Made by a program: the position numbers and the translations under genes | Shown: piece after piece, positions 8,439-16,620 of the stretch | Numbering within the stretch: the stretch's first letter is position 1 | Layout: each line of letters opens with the position of its first letter | Notes under the pieces: generated by a model | What the model saw: the letters and a program-made list of their open reading frames with translations, nothing else | Told to the model about the DNA's origin: nothing | Database searches by the model: none | Source: Burkholderiaceae bacterium | GTDB lineage: Bacteria > Pseudomonadota > Gammaproteobacteria > Burkholderiales > Burkholderiaceae_E | Reading direction: 5' to 3' | Assembly (NCBI GenBank): GCA_024637395.1 | Contig: JAGXFG010000007.1 | Coordinates: forward strand, 1-34,701 | DNA: 34,701 nucleotides

Positions 8439-9648
8439 CTGTTCTCATGCGCCGCAACCCTACCCCAACGAGCGCCATTGCCGCGAATCCCGCCCCGGCG
8501 AGGAAGGTCGCCGGCGCACCGAGCTGGTCCCACAGCAGCCCGGCGATCACGCTGGCGAGCAGCATCGCCACGCCGCTCAGCAGGTTGAAGAAACCGTAGC
8601 CGGTGCCGCGTAGATCCGCTGGCGCGGTGTCGGCCACCATCGCGGCGAGCAGCCCCTGGGTGCAGCCCATGTGCAGCCCCCAGAGCGCCACGCCCAGTCC
8701 GACCCACGCCCAGTGGCTGCTCGACGCCAGCACCAGGTTGGCGGCGATCAGCAGCACCATGCCTGACGCCAGCAGCGGCGTCCGGCGGATCCGGTCGGAG
8801 AGCTTGCCGAGCGGATAGGCGCTCGCCGAGTAGACGACGTTCATCGCGATCAGTACCAGCGGGGTGTAGGCAGCGGCAACGCCGCCCTGGAGCGCGCGCA
8901 GCACCAGGAACGCCTCGCTGAAGCGCGCCAGCGTGAAAGCCGCACCGATCCCGACCACCCACCAGTAGGGCCGCGACATACGCCGCAAATTGGCGAGTGT
9001 CACCGGGTTCCCGCGCCGCGCGCCGGCGGGCGGATCTGGCTCGCTCACGCCCATGAACAGCAGCGCCACCGCCAGGAAGCCCGGGATCGTCGCGACCCAG
9101 AACACGGCGCGAAAATCGTTGGCCCAGGCCAGCATCAGCACGATCGCCAGCAGCGGCCCGAGGAACGCGCCGACGGTGTCGAGCGACTGCCGCAGTCCGA
9201 AGGCGGCGCCGCGCACCGCGGGCGGCGCGAGATCGGCGATCAGGGCGTCACGCGGTGCGCCGCGAATCCCCTTGCCGATGCGGTCGATGAAGCGCGCCGC
9301 CAGCACCATGCCGGCAGTGGTGGCGATCGCGAAGAGCGGCTTGGAAAGCGCGCCCAGGCCATAGCCGAACACCGCCAGCGGCTTGCGCCGTCCCCACCAG
9401 TCGCTCAGCACCCCGGAGAAGACCTTGACGATCAGCGCGGTCGATTCAGCCACGCCCTCGATCAGCCCGATGGTGAGCGCGCTGGCGCCGAGCACGGTCA
9501 CCATGAACACCGGCAGCAGGCTGTGGATCAGCTCCGAGGAGACGTCCATCAGCAGGCTGACGAAGCCGAGCACCCAGATACCGCGCGGGATCGCGGGATT
9601 GGGCCTGGCCGGCGGCGCCCCGTCCTGCGGCGACTGATCCAAAGCCAT
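8419..9648 (-). CDS. MFS transporter
   Basis: 409-residue major facilitator superfamily permease with about 12 hydrophobic helices. Seen: after helix 2 the MFS loop GVLSDWWGRRKPLAVFGYG, and the family-specific RFIDRIGKGIRGAPRDALIAD after helix 4, found in a large group of uncharacterised bacterial MFS permeases. A second loop signature, GKLSDRIRRTPLLASG, starts the C-terminal half. Start 9648 has an AGGAGAG ribosome binding site 8 bases upstream, better than the open frame extending to 9720. The last residues (MRTGAGGAQ) coincide with the NhaA-like scar at 8419-8438, so the natural C-terminus may have been altered there. Substrate unknown. Confidence 0.88.
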   Translation of the reverse strand: MALDQSPQDGAPPARPNPAIPRGIWVLGFVSLLMDVSSELIHSLLPVFMVTVLGASALTIGLIEGVAESTALIVKVFSGVLSDWWGRRKPLAVFGYGLGALSKPLFAIATTAGMVLAARFIDRIGKGIRGAPRDALIADLAPPAVRGAAFGLRQSLDTVGAFLGPLLAIVLMLAWANDFRAVFWVATIPGFLAVALLFMGVSEPDPPAGARRGNPVTLANLRRMSRPYWWVVGIGAAFTLARFSEAFLVLRALQGGVAAAYTPLVLIAMNVVYSASAYPLGKLSDRIRRTPLLASGMVLLIAANLVLASSSHWAWVGLGVALWGLHMGCTQGLLAAMVADTAPADLRGTGYGFFNLLSGVAMLLASVIAGLLWDQLGAPATFLAGAGFAAMALVGVGLRRMRTGAGGAQ

Positions 9649-9746
9649 CGCGTTGCTCTCCTGAAGCGGCGTCGCCAGCCAGCGCGAACTCCCCGGCACT
9701 TGCGCTACCATCAGTTCCATTCTGCCCCAATTGGGAAGCTCACCTC
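9649..9746. promoter_or_regulatory. Divergent intergenic region, MFS / serine hydrolase
   Basis: 98 bases between two divergent genes. It contains the AGGAGAG ribosome binding site of the MFS gene and a GGGAAG about 9 bases before the hydrolase ATG. Promoters for both directions must be here, but no clear hexamer pair or operator dyad was found. Confidence 0.35.
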
Positions 9747-10937
9747 ATGAATACGGAATCATCGCTGCCCACTGCCCAACCCTCGGAAGTCGGACTCAGC
9801 CAACAGCGCCTGGCACGGGTGCGCGAGGTGCTGCAGTCAGAGATCGACGCCGGCATGCTGCCCGGCGCGGTCTGGATGGTCGCGCGGCGCGGCCGGCAGG
9901 TGGCCTTCGAGACGATCGGCGAGCAGGATCCGGTGACTCACGCACCGATGCGCCCGGACTCGATCTTTCGGGTCTATTCGATGACCAAACCGATCGTGTC
10001 GATCGTCACGATGATGCTGGCCGAGGAAGGACGGCTGCAGATCTCTGATCCGATCAGCAAGTACCTGCCGGTATTCGCCAGGCCGCAGGTCGCCGTCGAG
10101 CGCGCCGGCGGCGTCGACCTGGTGCCGGCGCAGCGCGAGATCATGATCCACGACCTGCTGCGCCACACCAGCGGCCTGACCTACGAGTTCCTTGGCGAGT
10201 CGGCGGTGCAGAAGATGTACCAGGAGCGCGACATTGCCACGCTCAACCGCAGCAACGCCGAGCTCGTCGCGGAACTGGGCAAGCTGCCGCTGATGTACCA
10301 GCCCGGCGCGGTCTGGCACTACAGCCGCTCGACCGACGTGCTCGGGCGCCTCCTCGAGGTCGTCACCGGCCAGACGCTCGGCGAACTGCTAACGGAGCGC
10401 GTGCTCGGCCCACTGCAGATGAACGACACCGCCTTCCATGTCCCGGAAGGCAAGCACGAACGGATCGCGGAGGCCTTCGGCACCGATCCAGAGAGCGGCG
10501 TCGAGGTGCGGCTGATCGACGCCCGCACCCGGCCGACGATGGAGATGGGCGGCAGCGGGCTGATGTCCACAGCGCCCGACTACGCGCGCTTCCTCGCGCT
10601 GCTGGCCGGGCGCGGCGAATTCGGCGGGGTCCGCTTGATCAGCCGCAAGACGCACGAATTCATGACCGCCGATCACCTTGGCGGACGGCCAGTCACCACC
10701 GACGTGCTGTCGCCGGGATACGGTTTCGGTCTGGGCTTTGGGGTGCGCACCGCTGTCGGACTGGCTGCGGAACCGGGCTCGCTCGGCACCTATCACTGGA
10801 GCGGCATCGGCGGCACCTTGTTCTGGGCCGATCCCGCCGAGGAGCTGAGCGCCATGATGCTCACCCAGGCGCCCTACCAGCGGATCCATTTCCGCCACCT
10901 CTTTCGCAACATGATCTACGCCGCCATCGTCGACTGA
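9747..10937 (+). CDS. Serine hydrolase, beta-lactamase class C / esterase EstB family
   Basis: 396-residue member of the beta-lactamase/transpeptidase-like fold. Seen: the nucleophile motif Ser-Met-Thr-Lys at 78-81 (SxxK), preceded by DSIFRVY; the LLRHTSGLTYEF segment typical of this family; a tyrosine at 192 in WHYSRSTDVLGRLLE equivalent to the YxN/YxS base; and HWSGIGGT near the C-terminus replacing the lactamase KTG box. HxG-type boxes such as this are common in esterases and D-aminopeptidase relatives rather than true AmpC enzymes. No signal peptide is visible, so a cytoplasmic esterase, lactonase or amidase is likeliest; the natural substrate is unknown. The arsenite-transporter gene follows after 5 bases and may be co-transcribed. 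Confidence 0.88.
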   Translation: MNTESSLPTAQPSEVGLSQQRLARVREVLQSEIDAGMLPGAVWMVARRGRQVAFETIGEQDPVTHAPMRPDSIFRVYSMTKPIVSIVTMMLAEEGRLQISDPISKYLPVFARPQVAVERAGGVDLVPAQREIMIHDLLRHTSGLTYEFLGESAVQKMYQERDIATLNRSNAELVAELGKLPLMYQPGAVWHYSRSTDVLGRLLEVVTGQTLGELLTERVLGPLQMNDTAFHVPEGKHERIAEAFGTDPESGVEVRLIDARTRPTMEMGGSGLMSTAPDYARFLALLAGRGEFGGVRLISRKTHEFMTADHLGGRPVTTDVLSPGYGFGLGFGVRTAVGLAAEPGSLGTYHWSGIGGTLFWADPAEELSAMMLTQAPYQRIHFRHLFRNMIYAAIVD

Positions 10938-10942
10938 GCGCC

Positions 10943-11965
10943 ATGAGCGTCTTCGAGCGTTACCTCAGCGTCTGGGTGCTCGCCTGCATCGCTGCCGGCG
11001 TGGCGCTCGGCCAGTCCTTCCCGGGCTTCTTCCAGGCCGTCGGGCGCCTCGAGTTTGCCCAGGTCAACCTGCCGGTCGGGCTGCTGATCTGGGTGATGAT
11101 CGTGCCGATGCTGCTCAAGGTCGACCTGCGCTCGCTGGGTGAGGTGCGCGCGCACTGGCGCGGCGTGGGAGTGACGCTGTTCATCAACTGGGCGGTCAAG
11201 CCGGTGACGATGGCACTGCTCGGCTGGTTCTTCATCCGCCAGGTCTTCGCGCCGTGGCTGCCGGCGACGCAACTCGACAGCTATCTGGCGGGACTGATCC
11301 TGCTCGCCGCAGCGCCCTGCACCGCGATGGTCTTCGTCTGGAGCCGGCTCTCCAACGGCGACCCCAACTTCACGCTCTCGCAGGTGGCGCTCAACGACAC
11401 CATCATGGTTTTCGCGTTCGCGCCGATCGTCGCCCTGCTGCTGGGAATCTCGTCGATCGTGGTGCCGTGGGCGACGCTGCTGACCTCGGTGGTGCTCTAC
11501 ATCGTGATCCCGCTGGTGCTGGCGCAACTCTGGCGCGCCCGGTTGCTGGCCGCGGGCAAGGAGCGTTTCGATCGGGTCGTCGCGGCGCTCGGTCCCTGGT
11601 CGATCGCCGCGCTGCTGCTCACGCTGGTGCTGCTCTTTGCGTTCCAGGGCGAAGCGATCCTGAGCCAGCCACTGATCATCGCGATGCTCGCCGTGCCGAT
11701 CGTGATCCAGGTGTTCCTCAACTCCGGGCTCGCCTATTGGCTCAACCGCCGCCTCGGTGTGGCACACTGCGTCGCGGCGCCCTCAGCGCTGATCGGCGCG
11801 TCGAACTTCTTCGAACTCGCGGTCGCCACCGCCATCAGCCTGTTCGGTTTCGAGTCGGGCGCGGCGCTGGCCACCGTGGTCGGGGTGCTGGTGGAAGTGC
11901 CGGCGATGCTCGTCGTCGTGCGCATCGTCAATCGCAGCAAGGGCTGGTACGAGCGGGCGGTTTGA
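10943..11965 (+). CDS. acr3: ACR3-type arsenite efflux permease
   Basis: 340-residue, ten-helix permease of the bile/arsenite/riboflavin transporter superfamily. ACR3 proteins extrude As(III) (some also Sb(III)) in exchange for protons. Seen: NLPVGLLIWVMIVPMLLKVD in helix 2 and the signature AAAPCTAMVFVWSRL with Cys126 in helix 4, equivalent to the essential cysteine of characterised ACR3 proteins. GASNFFELAVATAI and VGVLVEVPAML follow, with Glu318 matching the second essential residue in helix 9. No arsR, arsC or arsH gene is nearby, so this is an isolated copy, apparently expressed with the hydrolase just upstream. The family is confident; arsenite as the physiological substrate is likely but not proven. 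Confidence 0.9.
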   Translation: MSVFERYLSVWVLACIAAGVALGQSFPGFFQAVGRLEFAQVNLPVGLLIWVMIVPMLLKVDLRSLGEVRAHWRGVGVTLFINWAVKPVTMALLGWFFIRQVFAPWLPATQLDSYLAGLILLAAAPCTAMVFVWSRLSNGDPNFTLSQVALNDTIMVFAFAPIVALLLGISSIVVPWATLLTSVVLYIVIPLVLAQLWRARLLAAGKERFDRVVAALGPWSIAALLLTLVLLFAFQGEAILSQPLIIAMLAVPIVIQVFLNSGLAYWLNRRLGVAHCVAAPSALIGASNFFELAVATAISLFGFESGAALATVVGVLVEVPAMLVVVRIVNRSKGWYERAV

Positions 11966-11976
11966 GCAGCACACCA

Positions 11977-12015
11977 GCGGGCACGACCCGCAACGAATAA
12001 GCGGGCCTGACCCGC
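11977..12015. repeat. Twin GCGGG/CCCGC hairpins upstream of CoA ligase
   Basis: Two hairpins with identical stems: GCGGG-cacga-CCCGC at 11977-11991 and GCGGG-cctga-CCCGC at 12001-12015, separated by 9 bases. They occupy most of the 62-base gap between acr3 and the ligase, ending 12 bases before the ligase GTG. Without a T run they are not standard terminators; an operator pair or mRNA processing/stability element is possible. Confidence 0.5.
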
Positions 12016-12027
12016 GCGAGGAGACAG

Positions 12028-13335
12028 GTGAGCAAGACGCGCTATTTCGACCAGGCGACGGAAACGCTCGGCCGCGAGGATCTGGCCGCGCTGCAGTTCA
12101 ACAAGCTGCAGGCCATGGTCACCGAGCTGGCCGGCAAGAACGGGTTCTACGCCACCAAGTGGCGCGCCGCCGGCTTCGCGCCCGCCGACCTGCGCTCGCT
12201 CGACGACCTGGCGCTGCTGCCGTTCACCACCAAGTCCGAGTTGGCCTCCGACCAGTTGCAGAACGCGCCCTTTGGCAGCAACCTCACCTACCCGCTCGAA
12301 TCCTATGCGCGCTTCCACCAGACTTCGGGCACTACCGGGGTGCCGCTCAAGGTGTTCGACACCCATGAGAGCTGGGACTGGTGGGGGCGCTGCTGGGCCC
12401 ACGTGCTCGCCGGCGCCGGACTCGGCTCGTCGGACCGGGTGTTCATGGCCTTCGCCTTCGGCCCCTTCGTCGGCTTCTGGGCCGCGGTCGAGGGCGCGCG
12501 CAAGATCGGCGCGCTGATGATCCCCGGCGGCGGGCGCGACTCGGCGCAGCGGCTCGAGCTGATGCGCGAACTGGGTGCGACGGCGCTGTGCTGCACGCCG
12601 ACCTACGCGCTGCGCCTGGGCGAGGTGGCCCGTGAAAACGGCTTCGACCTGCGCTCGATTCCGATGCGCGCCACCATCCACGCGGGCGAGCCCGGCGCCA
12701 ACGTGCCAGCCACCAAGCAGCGCATCGAGCAGCTCTGGAACGCGACCTGCTTCGACCATGCCGGCGCTTCCGAGGTCGGGGCGCACTCGTTCGAATGCAG
12801 CGAGCAGCCCGGCGGCACCCACCTGATCGAGAGCGAATTCATCGCCGAGGTGCTCGATACCGAGACCGACCAGCCGGCGGCGCCGGGCACGCGCGGCGAA
12901 CTGGTGATCACCAACCTCGGCCGCTGGGGCTTCCCGGTGATCCGCTACCGCACCGGCGACGTGGTCTGCGTCGACGAGCAGCCCTGCGCCTGTGGCCGCG
13001 GCTTTCTGCGCTTCGCCGGCGGCATCATCGGGCGCGCCGACGACATGGTGACGGTGCGCGGCGTCAACATGTTTCCCGCCGGCGTCGAGAACATCGTCCG
13101 TGGCTTCGCCGAGATCGACGAGTTCCGCGTCACGGTGCGCAAGTTCCGCGAGATGGAGGAGATGGAGGTCGAGATCGAACTTCGATATGGCGCCGATCAC
13201 GACATTGCCCGCGCGCTCGCCGAACGGCTCGACGTGGTGCTCTCGTTTCGGCCCCGCGTCGCGGTGGTCGAGCGTGAGACGCTGCCGCGCTTCGAACTGA
13301 AGGCGCGGCGCTTTCACGTGCGCCGCGAACCCTGA
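12028..13335 (+). CDS. Phenylacetate-CoA ligase (PaaK)-family AMP-forming ligase
   Basis: 435-residue adenylate-forming enzyme that would convert an aromatic or other carboxylic acid to its CoA thioester using ATP. Seen: the ATP-binding loop TSGTTGVPLK (99-108) preceded by RFHQ; HAGEPGANVP (219-227) and DHAGASEVG typical of PaaK relatives; YRTGD (307-311); and GRADDMVTVRGVNMFP (335-350), the hinge and C-terminal domain entry. Short length and the Cys-Ala-Cys-Gly motif (320-323) also fit the PaaK branch rather than long-chain acyl-CoA synthetases. GTG start at 12028 has GAGGAG 8-13 bases upstream. It converges with the aldehyde oxidoreductase gene. No other paa genes are present, so phenylacetate is not the assured substrate. 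Confidence 0.88.
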   Translation: MSKTRYFDQATETLGREDLAALQFNKLQAMVTELAGKNGFYATKWRAAGFAPADLRSLDDLALLPFTTKSELASDQLQNAPFGSNLTYPLESYARFHQTSGTTGVPLKVFDTHESWDWWGRCWAHVLAGAGLGSSDRVFMAFAFGPFVGFWAAVEGARKIGALMIPGGGRDSAQRLELMRELGATALCCTPTYALRLGEVARENGFDLRSIPMRATIHAGEPGANVPATKQRIEQLWNATCFDHAGASEVGAHSFECSEQPGGTHLIESEFIAEVLDTETDQPAAPGTRGELVITNLGRWGFPVIRYRTGDVVCVDEQPCACGRGFLRFAGGIIGRADDMVTVRGVNMFPAGVENIVRGFAEIDEFRVTVRKFREMEEMEVEIELRYGADHDIARALAERLDVVLSFRPRVAVVERETLPRFELKARRFHVRREP

Positions 13336-13338
13336 GCC

Positions 13339-13438
13339 CGACTCGCCCTGGCCTACTTAATCACGACTCGCCCTGGCCTGCTGAATCGCAATTCGCCTCG
13401 TCCTGCCCAAGCGCGGCTTGCTCTAGCCCCCGGCGATC
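13339..13438. repeat. Degenerate 25-bp tandem repeats
   Basis: Between the convergent ligase and oxidoreductase genes a 25-bp unit beginning CGACTCGCCCTGGCCT is repeated head to tail: 13339-13363, 13364-13388 (22/25 identical to the first) and 13389-13413 (17/25 to the second). A poorer fourth copy at 13414-13438 runs over the oxidoreductase stop codon. Counts were made by eye. The origin is probably local duplication; no coding frame or terminator was recognised in it. Confidence 0.6.
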
Positions 13439-15783
13439 GCGGTCACCAGCGCCACTCGCTCGCCGTCGCGCACTGGTGAACCGCGCTCGGTGCTGATACA
13501 CATCTCGCCGTTGCGCGCGAAGTTCAGGTGCGGGTCGTCGAATAACTCGCCGGCTTCGGGCAGCACCCGGCGCAGCGCCGGGCGCAGCGCGGCCAGGTTC
13601 TCGAGCGGCTGGTCGACGATCACCGCGCCCTCGGGCGCGCCTGCAACCCGGCCCGGCAGCTCGACGCGCACCGCAAAACCGGTGATCGCGCGCGACAGGT
13701 CCTCGTGCCAGTCGAGCGCCGGCACCCCTTCGGCGTTCAGGCCGGTGAGCACGTAGAAGCGCCGCTTGAGCGCCTCGAACTCGGTCCGGTCGATCTTCTC
13801 GCCGGCAAACGGGCCGACCGTGATCGGCTCCTCGAACCAGCGCCGCGGCAGGGTGTCGTCGCTGGCGCGCAGTCCGAAGCGATGGTTGAGCATGCGCTCG
13901 ATGCCGGTGATCTGGCGCCCGCTCTCCTCGAGCTGCGCGGTGTCGAACTCGATCCCGGTGACGGTGGAGAGCTGAGTCGCGAAGTCCGAGAGATCGGGCA
14001 GGGTCGGCGAATTGAACAGCTTGGTGTTGAAGCGGCACATCCCCACCGAGTCGCCGACCGCGAAGTAGTTCTCGCAGCGCCGCACCGCGACTTCCTTGCC
14101 GTCGTAGGCGTTGGGCTTGGCGGCAACGCTGCCGCCGTAGAGCGCGGTCTTGAATTCGGGATCGTCGTTGATGCGGGCGTTGATTTCGAGCGTCACGCGG
14201 TTGCGCAAATGGTCCATGCCGCGCGTCGCGACCGCCAGCCCAAGCGCAAAGGCCTTGAGGATGCGCGAGTCGTGCGGGTCGGACTGGAACAGTCCCTTGA
14301 CCGCCATCCGGTAGTCGAGCGCCGCGGCGGGATACTTGCCGAGTTCGACGGCACGCGCCGAATCGGCGATGGTGTCGCCGAAACCTTCGCGCTTCGCGGT
14401 CATGAACAGCAGCCGCTCGACGCTCTCGTAGTTGCCCCAGGCGAGGTCAAGCCCAGCGGTATCCTTGGCGGTGATCATGCCGCGCTGCCACAGTTCCATC
14501 GCCCAGGCGATCGCGCTGCCGGTCGATGCCGAGTCCAGCCCGAGGTCGTTGAGGATGTTGTTCAGGCGCAGCACCTGCTCGGGCTCACGGATGCCGATCA
14601 GCGGCCCGAACTTCCCGAGGGTCACGTACTCCGGGCCGTCGCCCTTGTCGTAGCGGTCGAACTTGCCGTCGCCCCTGATGCCGTTGTAGGTGCGCTTGTG
14701 CTGGTGCTCCTGCTGCGCCTGCGCCTTGTCGTAGCTGGCGTTGCCGGTGAGACCCTTGAGCGCGCTGGCGCCCCAGCCACCCTTGCCTTGCGGGGTCATG
14801 TCGTTCTGGTTGCGGCAGTGCACCGGGCACTTGAAGCAGCCATCCATGCCCGGGCGGTAGGCGTCGAAGTTGTCCGCGTCGAGGCTCTCGTACCAGTCGG
14901 TGCGCTGGTTGTTCATCGTGCCCAGGGCGCCGAGCACCCGCGAGGGCTTGTAGAGGAACGGCGTGCCGACCTTCTTGAGCGCATTCTTGATCACCGAAGT
15001 CGAGGTGATCTTCTTGCCGATCACCTTGTTCCGCGCCTTGAGCTCGGCCTGGTACTCGGCGTCGTCGGGCTCACCCAGCACTACCATCGCCTTGAGCCCC
15101 AGCGCGCCCATCTTCGCGCCCGCGCCGCCGCGGGCCCAGATCGACTTGATCCCACCCATGATCCCGCTGCACAGCACCAGGTTCTCACCCGCGCTGGTGA
15201 TGCGGGCCATCGCCATATCCTTGCGCTCCTGGCACGCGAAGTCGCGCTCGATCGCCGCCGCCATGTCGAGATTGTCCAGCCCGACGTAGGGCGCGGCGTC
15301 GACGAATTCGACGATCGTGCCGCCATCGGCGTCGTTGCCGGTGCCGCCGCCGTGGGTGCGCAGCGTCAGCAGCGTCCAGCCCGGCGCGCGGCCGAACAGC
15401 ACCAGGTGGTCGAAGCCCGCGCGCTTGACGAAGGCCGGGAAATAATCGCCCGCGTTGGAGTCGAGGATCGCGTCCGAGTCGGGCGAGCGGCTGGTGAAGT
15501 TGCCGCGCGTCGCCGATGGCATGTCGCCGGTGAGTGCGCCCGAGCCGAAGATCAGCGGCACCTCCGGATCGAGCGCAGCGCGGCTCTCGTCGATCAGGTT
15601 GTAGAGCAGGAACATGTTGGCGCCGCGCCCGCCGATGAAGCGCTCGAGCACCTCGCGCCCGAGGTAGGCGCGCTGCGTCTTCCGGCGCTCGAGGTCGACG
15701 AAGAGCGTCGCACCTTGCCCGGGATACTGAGCCGCCTCATGCATGCGCGCGCTGAGCAGCGCAACCCTTTCGCGAATGTCCAT
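13423..15783 (-). CDS. aor: Tungsten/molybdenum aldehyde:ferredoxin oxidoreductase with C-terminal MoaD-like domain
   Basis: 786 residues; AOR-family enzymes oxidise aldehydes to acids at a bis-pyranopterin W or Mo centre using ferredoxin-like acceptors. N-terminal domain about 20-230 includes YLGREVLERFIGGRGAN and the cofactor-binding WARGGAGAKMGALGLKA (216-232). Fe-S ligands are Cys316, Cys319, Cys323 (CFKCPVHC) and Cys583 in GDSVGMCRF. GPEYVTLGKFGPL carries Glu385, matching the catalytic-site glutamate; LGLDSASTGSAIAWAMEL is classic AOR. An insert of about 50 residues (325-380) separates the cysteines from GPEY. The AOR fold ends near 700. Residues about 701-786 look like a MoaD/ThiS beta-grasp domain, ending DGERVALVTAIAGG with a terminal Gly-Gly. 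Archaeal AOR is about 605 residues. No electron-transfer subunit gene is adjacent. Aldehyde substrate unknown. Confidence 0.93.
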   Translation of the reverse strand: MDIRERVALLSARMHEAAQYPGQGATLFVDLERRKTQRAYLGREVLERFIGGRGANMFLLYNLIDESRAALDPEVPLIFGSGALTGDMPSATRGNFTSRSPDSDAILDSNAGDYFPAFVKRAGFDHLVLFGRAPGWTLLTLRTHGGGTGNDADGGTIVEFVDAAPYVGLDNLDMAAAIERDFACQERKDMAMARITSAGENLVLCSGIMGGIKSIWARGGAGAKMGALGLKAMVVLGEPDDAEYQAELKARNKVIGKKITSTSVIKNALKKVGTPFLYKPSRVLGALGTMNNQRTDWYESLDADNFDAYRPGMDGCFKCPVHCRNQNDMTPQGKGGWGASALKGLTGNASYDKAQAQQEHQHKRTYNGIRGDGKFDRYDKGDGPEYVTLGKFGPLIGIREPEQVLRLNNILNDLGLDSASTGSAIAWAMELWQRGMITAKDTAGLDLAWGNYESVERLLFMTAKREGFGDTIADSARAVELGKYPAAALDYRMAVKGLFQSDPHDSRILKAFALGLAVATRGMDHLRNRVTLEINARINDDPEFKTALYGGSVAAKPNAYDGKEVAVRRCENYFAVGDSVGMCRFNTKLFNSPTLPDLSDFATQLSTVTGIEFDTAQLEESGRQITGIERMLNHRFGLRASDDTLPRRWFEEPITVGPFAGEKIDRTEFEALKRRFYVLTGLNAEGVPALDWHEDLSRAITGFAVRVELPGRVAGAPEGAVIVDQPLENLAALRPALRRVLPEAGELFDDPHLNFARNGEMCISTERGSPVRDGERVALVTAIAGG

Positions 15784-15952
15784 GCCTCGATTCCCCAGGT
15801 CACATCGTTACGGGCAACAAGTTACACCGCGGATTGTTTGATGTCCACCAATCCCCACCGAAACAGGCAACCGTCACGCCCGGGCGCTGGCCCCCCGAGC
15901 CGAAAGGTGGTTTATCCTCCGCGATACCGTCCGCAAACCGCACGAGACCACC
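15784..15952. promoter_or_regulatory. Divergent intergenic region, aor / flavin reductase
   Basis: 169 bases between divergent genes. Two direct GTAAC copies on the minus strand, within the 15804-15828 interval upstream of aor, could be a regulator site. TTTATC near 15911 on the plus strand is AT-rich in an otherwise GC-rich stretch. No firm promoter hexamers could be assigned in either direction. Confidence 0.3.
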
Positions 15953-16618
15953 ATGACCCAACAAATTCGCAGCCTCGACTCCGCCGAACTGACCCCCACC
16001 GAGATGTACCTGCTGTTGCGCGACTCGGTGATCCCGCGGCCGATCGCGTGGGTCTCGACCGTCGACGCCGAGGGGCGCAGCAACCTGGCGCCCTACTCCT
16101 TCTTCAACGTCTGCAGCAACGTGCCGCCGGTGCTCGGCTTCGCGGTCGGCCCGCGCGGCAAGGACCAGATCACCGGCGCACTGATCGAAAAGGACACGCT
16201 CGCCAACATCAAGGCCACTGGGGAACTGGTGGTCAACATCGTGCCCGAGGACCTGATGGAGCCGATGGTGAAGACCGCGACCGGCCTCGAGCCGGGCGAG
16301 GACGAATTCGCCTTTGCCGGACTGACCCGGGCGGCCTCCGAGAAGGTCCGCCCGGGCCGGGTGCTGGGTGCGCCGGTGGCCTTCGAGTGCAAGCTCTACC
16401 AGATCGTCGAGGTCGGCACCCACCACTGGGTGATGGGCGAGATCGTGCGCATCCACATCGACGAGCGCATCTACGTCGGCGCCTACAAGGGGCTCGATCA
16501 TCGCATCGACCCGATGCGCGTCGAGTCGCTGCGCCCGGTCGGGCGGCTGGGCCGGGCCTACTACTCGCGCCTGAGCGACATCGAGACCATCCTGCGGACC
16601 GACGCTTCGAACGACTGA
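15953..16618 (+). CDS. Flavin reductase-like FMN-binding protein
   Basis: 221-residue split-barrel flavoprotein of the flavin reductase (DIM6/NTAB) domain family. Members bind FMN and either reduce free flavin with NAD(P)H for a partner oxygenase or act as flavin oxidoreductases. Seen: RDSVIPRPIAWVSTVDAEGR, then NLAPYSFFNVCSNVPPVLGF, which contains the Ser/Asn-rich FMN-phosphate loop; KDTLANIKATGELVVNIV; and GTHHWVMGEIVRIHID in the second half. It is divergent from aor and only 2 bases upstream of the thioesterase gene, so the two are co-translated. No flavin-dependent monooxygenase is nearby; electron transfer linked to the AOR is conceivable but speculative. Confidence 0.9.
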   Translation: MTQQIRSLDSAELTPTEMYLLLRDSVIPRPIAWVSTVDAEGRSNLAPYSFFNVCSNVPPVLGFAVGPRGKDQITGALIEKDTLANIKATGELVVNIVPEDLMEPMVKTATGLEPGEDEFAFAGLTRAASEKVRPGRVLGAPVAFECKLYQIVEVGTHHWVMGEIVRIHIDERIYVGAYKGLDHRIDPMRVESLRPVGRLGRAYYSRLSDIETILRTDASND

Positions 16619-16620
16619 CC

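Noticed and set aside
8369-8962. Minus-strand open frame overlapping the MFS gene
   Set aside because: Wrong frame to the MFS membrane helices; the conserved NhaA sequence lies in a third frame.
9747-10937. Hydrolase as a true AmpC beta-lactamase
   Set aside because: No signal peptide, and no KTG box (it has HWSG); the sequence fits the EstB/esterase-like branch.
13705-16620. Very long plus-strand open frame opposite the aldehyde oxidoreductase, continuing into the thioesterase gene
   Set aside because: It is antisense to a gene with clear AOR motifs and has shadow-like Arg/Ala/Gly composition; only the final 144 codons from ATG 16621 are real.
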